Shown piece after piece: positions 10,641 to 19,577 of a stretch of DNA of 64,000 nucleotides (position 1 is its first letter; every line of letters starts with the position of its first letter). Origin of the DNA: Bicyclus anynana (lineage: Eukaryota; Arthropoda; Insecta; Lepidoptera; Nymphalidae); contig NC_069085.1 of the NCBI RefSeq assembly GCF_947172395.1, forward strand, positions 7,906,112-7,970,111, in the 5' to 3' direction. Made by a program: the position numbers and the translations under genes. The notes under the pieces were generated by a model that worked only from the letters and a program-made list of their open reading frames with translations, had not been told where the DNA came from and made no database searches.

Positions 10641-10758
10641 CCTATCTATTATCTATATGACGTTTCCGAACACGAAAGTTTGCATCTGACTAATCTCACG
10701 AGTGCCTCGAGTACGGGTGGTATTAAAATTCATTATTTATCTACTATTCATTATTTAT

Positions 10759-10806
10759 ACGAACAGCAATTCATTTATATATATATATAAATGAATTGCT
10801 GTTCGT
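10759..10806. repeat. Perfect 48-bp palindrome
   Basis: The 24 bases from 10759 (ACGAACAGCAATTC...) are followed directly by their exact reverse complement, with no loop and an alternating AT centre. It forms the left edge of the CTAGT-ended element that follows. Confidence 0.95.
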
Positions 10807-11074
10807 TAGTCTCGCTAAAACTCGAGAACGGCTAAACGGATTTATCGTATCTTGGCCTTCAAATGTTTGTGGAGGTATAGGGAAGGTTTAAAAGGTGAGA
10901 AAAATTTGAATATTTGCCGGGAAAACCATAAAAAACCCTTTTCTATTTCCCATACAAACGTTTAAGAGTCAAGGAGTAGGGTAGGGGTAGGGTAGGGGTA
11001 GAGTAGTGTAGAGTAGGGATAGGGAATAAGTGCACATAAGTCAAAGCGAAGCTTGACCGGCTCCACTAGTATTA
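10800..11074 (+). mobile_element. Helitron-like non-autonomous element
   Basis: The order is TAGTCTCGCTAAAACTCGAG, a body with GCCGGGAAAACCATAAAAAA, a GGGTA-type minisatellite (about 10970-11025), then AAGCGAAGCTTGACCGG and a CTAGT terminus. The same grammar occurs at 11644, 28508 and, reversed, at 52108 and 55696. A CTAG end preceded by a short GC hairpin fits Helitron/Helentron 3' ends; no Rep/helicase is present. Confidence 0.55.
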
Positions 11075-11075
11075 T

Positions 11076-11640
11076 TATAAAAAGGAGGTATTTGTACGAA
11101 GTTTTTGCCGTACATATACATATACCGTACCGTAATAGTATAAATAAGAGGGTATTTGATGCCTTGAGTTCAGTTCTTTGTTAGGCAGAGTAAATACCGT
11201 CACGCTGCTAGTCGCGTTAGTGATTTTGTGCAATAATGTTCTGTGTTGTAATTATTGATAATGTTTTATGTTGTAATTATTGATCATAAATTGTTTAGTG
11301 TGGGCATGGAGAACATATCATGCAGGGGAGGTGAGTATTAATGCATTCAAAAGGGAACCCCCTAAACCTTCACTCAAGGTCACAAGATCTGGGACCTGCT
11401 TGAGGTGTTTCCTCTGCCACAAAATGATTGTACAATCACTGTCGCTGCTACCCGTCACGTCATACTATACTACTACATATTCTTACTATCTACATACTTA
11501 TAATATGTAGGTACTTATCTACCGCTTAATGTACCGACTCCCAAAAAAATTTTTTAACCTACCGATTTGCTTCAAGTTTACTACTACAATTCTTCACATA
11601 TAAACCACGTTAGGTTCGATTTTCAAATAAGGTATGGAAT
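11076..11640. other. No gene recognised
   Basis: AT-rich. A 76-codon frame at 11280-11510 starts at a non-ATG codon and has no recognisable motif. Confidence 0.4.
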
Positions 11641-11643
11641 TTT

Positions 11644-11990
11644 ATCTATAATATAAAAAGGAATCGCAATATGCGTTGGTAAGCGCATAACTCAACAACG
11701 CCTGGATCAATTTGTCCAATTCTTTTTTTTAAATGTTCGTTGAAGTACTGGGATGGTTTTTACGGCGAGAAAAATTGGAATAAATGCCGGAAAAACCATA
11801 AAAATAGCCCTTTTCTTTTTCCCATACAAATGTTTTCCAACTAAAACGTAGTCAATTTGAGCTTTATTGTTATTGTATAAAGTTCATATTTATAATAATA
11901 ATAAGAAAACGGGATAGGGGTAGGGAGGGTAGGGGTAGTTGAAAGTTTACATTGAATTTCACGCGGACGAAGTCGCGGGCGTCCGCTAGT
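11644..11990 (+). mobile_element. Helitron-like non-autonomous element
   Basis: It starts near ATCTATAATATAAAAAGGAA, has the CCGGAAAAACCATAAAAATA body module and a short GGGTA tract (11915-11940). It ends TTTCACGCGGACGAAGTCGC, then GGGCGTCCGCTAGT. GCGGAC and GTCCGC form the terminal hairpin just before CTAGT. Confidence 0.6.
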
Positions 11991-13035
11991 AGTAGGTAAA
12001 TAAATCTAGTAACTTCGCTTGAATTTCGAGAACTGTTGGTTTTTATTTGTTTTACTATAAAGAAACCAATATTACCTACCATTTATTATTAATAACCCTT
12101 TACTGTGGTACTTTATTAAAAATACAATCTAGCCATATAAGACTAATTATAATATTCACTTAAAATATAGTAGGTAATTAATTTAAATTATTTACTTATT
12201 ACTTATCTCTTTAATAAGGTCGAATAATATGTTTACTTATTTGCTCGTATGAAAAATTAAAACTTGAACATATCAAGATTTATTCATTTATTATTTTTGG
12301 GTTCTCCATTCGATTGTAAATATTTTGATCGAACATTACTTTCATAAAATAAAACCGCGATTTCATTTTTTGAGTAAATATATATAGGTTATGTTTTCTA
12401 AAAGTTTTATCCAAAAATATTTAGTTACTATTATAAAACACGGTCGCCCAAATAAAAATTCAAAATTATATGAGTACATAAACAAAACAATGCCTATAAA
12501 TAATCATAAACAAGTCTATAATCTGCAAGTATCTACATATAAACCTAAGAATATCTAAAAGTGTATTGCAGTGGCGCTTAGACTGGCACGAGACATTCAT
12601 ACTGATTAGGACACGTACGCGATAACGTAAATATACCTAACTACTTATCGTCTTGCTTTATGTTATGCTTTAACCACATAATAATAATGTTTATCTACAA
12701 TATTGATGTAATAGATATGTGCATTTAAAATAATATTCACGCTAATCTACACTTGAAAAAAAAAATTCCGGAAATCCTTACGATGATAATATAAGGCCTA
12801 TTCGTACGATTTATATGAATTTTGATAATTATAATAATATGTTTAGACAGCGAAAACAACTCTTTCGTTTCATTAATTATGTAAGTTGTTGGTATTCTAT
12901 CTAGGCCAACATTACTGGATTCATCTGAAGAAAACTATCTGAAACTAAAAAGTAGTGAAGTACATATAGTACATAAAGATACTCGTATATATCTTATCAA
13001 TTTTTCTTCATTGATAAAGTCAGAAGTTTTATGAT
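11991..13035. other. No gene recognised
   Basis: Very AT-rich with no usable open frame or repeat family. Confidence 0.45.
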
Positions 13036-13039
13036 GGAT

Positions 13040-13160
13040 AGACATGCGTTTGACTACAATCACACCTGATGGAAATTGGAAAGCTGTAATGTTTTGTGCA
13101 AGTAGCCTAGATATCCACGTAAGGAACGCCATGCCTTTCCCGGCGTCTTGCTGTTCTGTG
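13040..13160 (+). repeat. SINE-like repeat fragment
   Basis: Shares TTTGACTACAATCACACCTG and the CGTCTTGCTGTTCTGTG end with 10010-10185. Diverged and truncated. Confidence 0.45.
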
Positions 13161-13734
13161 CAAGTTTTTTTTTAACAAAATATTAAACACAATATTAATT
13201 ATTTATTTATTTATATTCCATAATAAAAACTTCACGTAGATATTATTTGTGTCACTCAATCACAACGAGAGTGCCGCAAGGTGGTATACTATCCCTTCAT
13301 TGTTATTTATCTACATTTACTAATTTTTTTATAATTTCCCAACATCTTTATGCTAAATATCACCAATAGATTGTTGCACAGTTGCATTCTTTCAGGACAT
13401 CAGGAGATGCCTTCAGAAAGCCAGTTATGGACTTCTATAGGCTCTTAAGTGTGTATGTTGTCGATTAATAGTTTTCGGTGATTTTATAAGTCAAGCCATG
13501 GCTCACCGACTCGGCCACAGATTTTACCACAGTTTAAACATTTTAAGAACTTTAAACGACATTTAGTCATGTCTGTCCTAAAATTTGTAAAGCGAGAAAC
13601 CAGAAGATCGCGAAGGAAGCCCTCCAATAGATAAAGCTGAATGAAGGGTGATGAATCTTCAGCGAAATCCTAAATTAAATACTTGACCATGGATATAAGT
13701 TATAAATATAGATGTTAAAAATATATTGCCACCA
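13161..13734. other. No gene recognised
   Basis: AT-rich, no open frame of note. Confidence 0.4.
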
Positions 13735-13806
13735 TCATCATCATCATTAGCAACCCATATTCGATTCACTGCTGAGCTTAAGTCTCCTCTCAGAATGAGA
13801 GGGGAT
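13735..13806 (-). mobile_element. SINE family B, 3' fragment
   Basis: Only the tail end of the element is present: a CATCATCATCATCATTAG-type simple run, AACCCATATTCGATTCACTG, and CTCCTCTCAGAATGAGAGGG. Confidence 0.75.
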
Positions 13807-14285
13807 ATTATCATGCTGAGTTGTATTTATAGCAGCTCATAAGAAATATAGTGGATAAGATAGTATTTTTCAGGTGTGCATTGATAGTATCTGACTCAGT
13901 TAAGTGAATTTATAGAGGCGAACAATGCTAAAAAATAATTTGTGTAATTAACACCCTATTTCAACTGATTGTAAAATAAATTATTCTAGATGGTTATGTC
14001 TTTGCATTATATATAAGTACCTATTATAATTATACATATATCTTTCTATGAATGGTTGTCCGTAGGTAGTTTTTCGTTTTACGGATAAGATCCCTATGAA
14101 GCTCGTTCTCAGTTAAATAAAGCTTCTAACTAAATTGCTCCATAGACTAAGGCTCCATTGTTTATAAGCTTATATGTAATTTTTGTAGCACGAAAATTCG
14201 CTCAATACTTTTAGACAGACAATGGACTATAATTATGTGTATTATAATAATGTGAAACTATTTTCATTACAACATGATAAGATAT
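13807..14285. other. No gene recognised
   Basis: AT-rich; nothing identified. Confidence 0.4.
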
Positions 14286-14289
14286 CATG

Positions 14290-14560
14290 AAGCAGCATAT
14301 AGTCAAATGAGCAACGCGCTGCGTCATCTATATTTGATACGCACAGCTACTATGCGCGCGGTTGTATGTGCACACGTACTACAGGCGGTAGGCGCCCATG
14401 TGTGTGTGCGGCCACATTATTTGAGCGCGAACGCAGCGGCATCAGCGGACGGCGAGAGAATTATTACGTGAACGCGACTAGCTTGTTCCGATGCCGTCAG
14501 CCCATAATGTAACATCGAGTGCGATTGTAAATTGTACTAATTGGGCATGGCGGTCTTTAA
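14290..14560. promoter_or_regulatory. CpG-rich block with a YY1-like site
   Basis: A rise in CpG content (ACTATGCGCGCGGTTG, GAGCGCGAACGCAGCGGCAT) with GCATGGCGGTC at 14545-14555, a match to the YY1/Pleiohomeotic ATGGCGG core. The open frames across it are short and featureless. It could be promoter or enhancer DNA; evidence is composition plus one motif. Confidence 0.25.
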
Positions 14561-15705
14561 CAACAAAACAGTGCTTTCATCAATTACTACCCTAGTGGCA
14601 ATGTTATACAACGAGCGCGCATTCTACCAGTGCTAAAGGAATTTTGTGTTACAAATCATTTCCATTACTGTCAAACGTGAGTCTATCACTAGGACGGGTG
14701 CATTATGCACATGTCAGTGTGTGTGTGCGTCAAGTGATCACAAATAGTGCGAAAGGGGTTTGGAATGATCGCTATTGTGAGTATAATCGATGTGGTATTA
14801 TGAACTTTGTGAAGTTTGTTCAATTTTGAGGTTATGTTCAACTATATGAAAATAGCTTTGTAGACGCTGAGCAATTTGTATTTGTTTTAAGTTTTATTGC
14901 GTCAAGGCCGAGAGTGTCTTGCATAATATAGGCTGTTAATTAAATGATTTGCAATTATTTGATACATACGTTGTAGGTTATAATTTAGTCAATGATTCGC
15001 CATTCTGCATATTTGATGAAAAAAAATTAAAACCGTTTTAGTTGTAACAGATTAGTATTAAGTAGCTACAATTTTGCTGAATTAATGATGCCCTTTCACA
15101 TAAAACTACCTATCTTGTATCTATTTAATGAAAAGTAGGTAGGTACTTAGTTATGTATGTAAACATTTGGTTTTTTTTGTATAAATACCTTTAATTTCTA
15201 CTTTTATCATTTACATTATAATCATAAGTATTTTACTTTTTGAGTTTATTTTTACTTTTATACCTATTCTAAATTGTCACTCAAAAATTTTGTAAACTAT
15301 TTTTGAACTAATTTTTACTTTATGTAAAGATCTTATTTCTTTTAGTAATGATTTATTACCGTATTTTATAACATTTAACTTATTTTTTGATAGGTACCTA
15401 TCTAAGTAAGTGTGGGATTACTCTCAAATGTGAGTCAATCAATTTTTAGATTTTTAAAGAATCTTTGAGAGTAGCATAGTGCAACGCTCTTTAATAGAGA
15501 ACTCTTGTGGGGGCATTATTGTAAACATATAGGTAAAGCTAGTTACTAACTCGATTCTCAGTGTTTTAATAAGTGTACGGTAAGAATGAAATAATTTGCC
15601 TTGTTAGGGCGAAAGTGGTCAAATATAGTCAATCGTCCGTCGGTCAGTCAGTCCTAGTCATACTCCTAATAAAGTCATGTCATGTTTTAGTAAGACGAAG
15701 GCAGT
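14561..15705. other. No gene recognised
   Basis: Mostly AT-rich, with T-rich stretches at 15180-15370. Nothing supported. Confidence 0.4.
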
Positions 15706-15710
15706 CTTTG

Positions 15711-16022
15711 ACGGCTTCCGTAGCGCAGTGGTATGCGCGGTGGATTTACACGACGGAGGTCCTGGGTTTCATCCTCGGCTGGGCCGATTGAGATTTTCTT
15801 AATTGGTCCAGGTCTGGCTGGTGGGAGACCATGGCTAGTTACCACCCTACCGGCAAAGACGTACCGCCAAGCGATTGAGCATTCCGGTACGATGTCGTGC
15901 AGGAACCGAAAGGGATGTGGATTCTCATCCCCTTCCTAACAAGTTAGCCCGCTTCCATCTTTGATTGCATCATCATTTACCATCAGGTGAGATTGTATTC
16001 AAGGGCTTAAAGAATTAAAAAA
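15711..16022 (+). mobile_element. tRNA-derived SINE, family A, near full length
   Basis: Head GGCTTCCGTAGCGCAGTGGT (A box) and GGTCCTGGGTTTCATCCTCG (B box with an extra T), a CTGGGCCGATTGAGATTTTC linker, a body with GACGTACCGCCAAGCGATTG and an AAAGAATTAAAAAAACC tail. Part of the usual CTAACTTGT block near the end is deleted. Confidence 0.85.
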
Positions 16023-16111
16023 ACCTTTAATAATAAATAGTACACCGAGAAAATCGAATTCATCACAAAAAACACTCTTGTTAAACTTCCACTTTATTTG
16101 TGCGCCTTAAT

Positions 16112-16167
16112 ATAAAAAAAAATACCGACCGAATTGAGAACCTCCTCCTTTTTGAAGTCGGTTAAAA
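16112..16167 (-). repeat. ACCGACTTC repeat end
   Basis: On the minus strand AACCGACTTCAAAAAGGAGG is followed by AGGTTCTCAATTCGGTCGG, the head of the dispersed repeat seen fully at 44432-45650. Confidence 0.7.
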
Positions 16168-16830
16168 ACTCTAAAATGCAGCAAATCAATGAAAGTAAAA
16201 CGAGAGCTACATGTGATTCCTACGATTTTCTCGCCAAACTCATGCACTTCCATCATAGGCTACATCATTTATTTTTTGCATTACTTTATTTACTTTTCTC
16301 ATGCACTTCTCTATAATTCTTGTTAGTTTTGACGTATTCATTGTACGTACCTATTCAGTCATCACTTCTAATCTGTGCCCAATAACGTTACCTTTAAGTA
16401 TATTTTAACGACCAAAAAGTTTTATCTTATCAATTTTAGATTACTTTTAAGCTCCTAAGAGCTGTTTATCACAGCAGTGTCAAGATTTAAAAAATAATGC
16501 TGCGATTTTAACGTACTACCATAGTTCCAGATGAATTTATCTGTTCTTAAACAGCGCATTTTGTCATTTGAATTAATAAAATATTATGGATCATTTGATC
16601 TCATATCTATGTTATGGAGGAGAGGAGTAGGTAATTATTTGCGAGAAAGCTGGCTCATGGAAGGTTAACTTGTGTCATGTCATTCATCTCCCCCATCACA
16701 CAGCATTTGTGCTATTCATCAGTTTAAGGTATGAGGTGGCCGGCGAAGTCTCACAGCACACATTATCTCTACGCGAGGCGACTACGTTACGATTTCGATT
16801 ATCGTGCGTTGCAGTAACTCAATACAAAGA
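16168..16830. other. No gene recognised
   Basis: AT-rich until about 16680, then mixed composition. No frame or family identified. Confidence 0.4.
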
Positions 16831-16835
16831 GTAAT

Positions 16836-16892
16836 TTTTCCTCGTTCCTCTCTCGGGCCCGAGAGGGAGAGGAGAGAAGAACGAGGGAAACG
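16836..16892. repeat. Purine/pyrimidine hairpin around CTCTCGGGCCCGAGAG
   Basis: A perfect 16-bp palindromic core is flanked by TTTCCTCGTTCC on the left and AGAACGAGGGAAA on the right. The right arm is about 12 bases longer through an extra GGAGAGGAGAGA run. The strand asymmetry (pyrimidines left, purines right) is marked. Confidence 0.75.
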
Positions 16893-17998
16893 CTTCCTAG
16901 GCATTGCCTACTACTACCTCGTTAGGTTGCCTATATAGCCTATGGTGGACCGCTCGAGTTGATGCGGTGACGATTCCTCCCCGAGTTGATATGTGTGATA
17001 TGGCCTATAGCCCTATAATGTACAGGGTGGCACTTCAGACCTACCGCGCAAGGAGTGCGATTAGTTCAAGTTTTGAAATTTCAATTTAATTTTTTAGATT
17101 TAATAAACCAGATAAAATAATAGCTACATAAACACTAATATTTGCAAGACTAATTGACTTACATAAAAGTAATTGCAATGTTAGGAATCAAGTGAACACA
17201 TTAGTTTTTTTTTGGTTTATTACAAGTAGCATACATGATAAGCACTTACCAATCAAAATTACGTAAAACTTGAAAATATAATTAATAATTTAGCTATCGA
17301 AAAATCGTGGGAACAAGAAATTAGAATTCATTGACCTGACGGAGTTCAATAATATTACACTTGACCGTATTATAAAATGTCAACTTACTATTGGCAGTAT
17401 GACATTGAAGTAACGTAAACATTTCCTTGTAAATAGAAAATCTAAAATAAAAACATTTTATATCAGGAAAATTTATATTACAGTATTTATACTAATACGA
17501 TATATTTTTTATAAACATATACGTACAGAAAAAGTATATTAAAGTCTGTAATTTAGTTATTTTTTTATATTTATTGAAAAAAAAAACAATAGAAGAGGGC
17601 TAATAACACGAAAGATGTGGAGAGATTTTTGGGTAGGAAAATTATACTAATATTATTAGCAATACTCGTAGTAAAGGTACAATATTTATAAAAAAATCAA
17701 CGATCACTTTATTTTCATGAAAAGAACGGATAACTTTGATGTCGGCTATAATTGTGGTTGTGTAGGGTTATGAATGGTGTGTCTCTATTCATGTCATAAA
17801 GAACAAGGGACTTCTATAACAGTATATTGCAACTAAGTCTAACACGTGATCAACCGACCCGTAGTTGATTGAAAGGCCATTTCTACTCTGAGGCCTCGAT
17901 TAATCGAGCGTCACTGGATAGAATGTATAATTAACAAGGGGAGATTATTGATCGGGGTCCTCATCCTGTCTGCTACGTCATCGTTTACCGCGCATTGA
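16893..17998. other. No gene recognised
   Basis: AT-rich after 17080; nothing supported. Confidence 0.4.
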
Positions 17999-18059
17999 TG
18001 ACGTCACGAATCTGTGACGGCATAATATGAATTACATCATGAATTCTACGCATGCGTAG
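17999..18059. promoter_or_regulatory. CRE and a 14-bp palindrome
   Basis: TGACGTCA, a perfect CREB/ATF site, at 17999-18006, and CTACGCATGCGTAG at 18046-18059, a perfect palindrome with an NRF1-like GCATGCG core. They lie about 1.5 kb upstream of the AMPK-gamma start codon. Functional relevance is inferred only. Confidence 0.35.
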
Positions 18060-18584
18060 TAGCAGCGGATTTGACGTAATATGGAAGATATTTCTGTAAA
18101 TGGAGTTAAAGAGCTAAAACGGAAATAGATGAAAGTAGGCTTTTAACATCCTCCGCATCTAAAGTAATAAAATTGGTACATACCTATTTCATTAGTACTA
18201 CTTAGTAAGACGGGCATTATATGAAAAAAATAAAGTCAAAAGCGCGCGAGTAAATACCTAATTTACTCTTGAATACTGAATAGTGAAGGCGTAATCAATT
18301 TATTGCATGTCTGTTTACTTATTTTAACCTTAGGTTGCAACTGACCTACTTAGTTCTTAACAATATATTTTACTTACTTTGCTTTTTAGATAATTTATGA
18401 TTTATGAATTATAAAATCCCACTTGATTTACGGTTAAATATTCTTCATAAATGCTAAATGATTCTATAAAATCAAATTTCGACAGAATTTGTAATATGTA
18501 ATGACATCTCTGGGTTCATTTAGATATTAGTACGATGGTGGACAGTTTCCTGTCATTCTCAGACTTTCCAGAATTTCTAACGAC

Positions 18585-18804
18585 CAACACCAGGTGGCGC
18601 GCGCACCCACCCGCCAAATAGCAACATGGCGGTCCATTCAGAGTTGGCGTGTAATACACGCGATGTCCGTAAAATTATTTTATTTCTGTAGATACAAATT
18701 AATAGTTTGATTTGAAAGGCCCATCTATTTGATATGGTATAATTTAAGGTAATATTTAAAGTGTGTGTGTATGTATAGTGTTTACGTAATAGTGTGTGTT
18801 ACTC
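18585..18804 (+). promoter_or_regulatory. Putative promoter and untranslated first exon of the AMPK-gamma retrogene
   Basis: A GC-rich patch in AT-rich DNA carries AGGTGGCGC (18592-18600), which matches the insect CTCF core, and AACATGGCGG (18623-18632), which matches YY1/Pho and often sits at transcription starts. The ATG inside this motif opens only a 21-codon frame. Downstream, ACTC|GTAAGT offers a strong splice donor with GT at 18805, and an acceptor lies at 19502-19503 just before the gene. If used, exon 1 would be wholly untranslated. No transcript evidence is available here. Confidence 0.35.
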
Positions 18805-19503
18805 GTAAGTTTGGCTCACCGACCCTCGCAAAAGTATTGATTGGTAAAAAAGTCTCTGTATATTGTCCGTAGGGTTGTGTGTGCTCCGAAGCTAACTTTT
18901 TAACTTGAAATAGAATTATGTGTACCTCCTGCGTTAAGTTATGCAGTAGTTTAATTTCGATTATTGAACTTATCATTTATAGTGGTGCATTAAATTGACG
19001 CATTAAACTTCACTGCGTTGCTTAGCAACGAATTAACCTTGAACGTTTGTTCTAATTTATATAGTAATTCACAGGGTAGTTATGATTGATGATAAATGTG
19101 GATATACCCGAGCGTCGCGGGGACCTACATTAAAAAAAATACAAATTTTAAAGACAATTGGCTTGCGGAAATTTTTAGAAAATATAGTTTTTTGTTGTTA
19201 TTCTGGGATTTTGTCATAACAAATAACCCCGTTTGTGGCTCTAGAACAGAAATACTTACGTACCTGTTATGAAGTCAGTTTTTTTTTATTTTTGAGTTCG
19301 TTAAACTCAATATTATCAACTCATACTTGCAGGAGTAATAGAATAACATGCAATGTATCCTCCCTTACTTAATAATTTCAAAAATACTCTCTTCGGCTCC
19401 CTTCACATAAGAAGAATTTACACTACTACTACATAAGAAGTCTAAGAAGAACAAGTACATAATTTTGTGATATGTTTTAATATAAAAATATTTTTGTTCG
19501 CAG
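18805..19503 (+). other. Possible 5'UTR intron
   Basis: It is bounded by GTAAGT at 18805 and a pyrimidine-containing TTTTTGTTCGCAG at 19491-19503. Joining them would place the spliced leader 74 bases before the ATG at 19578, with an in-frame TAA at 19539-19541 that stops upstream translation. A 699-nt intron is ordinary for insects. This is a proposal from splice signals alone. It would mean that the retrogene gained a spliced leader after insertion. Confidence 0.3.
19016..19030. promoter_or_regulatory. RFX X-box
   Basis: GTTGCTTAGCAAC (19017-19029) satisfies the RFX consensus RYYNYY-N(1-3)-RRNRAC with a one-base spacer, and the palindrome extends to CGTTGCT/AGCAACG. RFX factors drive ciliary and, in insects, sensory-neuron and testis genes. 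It lies 548 bases before the AMPK-gamma ATG. Confidence 0.45.
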
Positions 19504-19577
19504 GTACTGTTACTATCATCTCTGGATTATGGTACGAATAAATATTGTTAAACAAATCAAAAGACATTTCTGTAATT

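Noticed and set aside
16896..16925. let-7-like GAGGTAGTAG on the minus strand near 16910
   Set aside because: Only ten bases match, the following bases differ from let-7, and there is no miRNA-length hairpin around it.
18626..18691. ATG in ATGGCGG as an upstream start codon for the AMPK-gamma protein
   Set aside because: The frame reaches a stop after 21 codons, and the frame of the main ORF is closed by TAA at 19539. It is better read as a YY1-like motif.
19545..19577. Start of the AMPK-gamma ORF at 19545
   Set aside because: The codon there is TTG. The first ATG in frame is at 19578 with a good initiation context, so 680 residues are reported.
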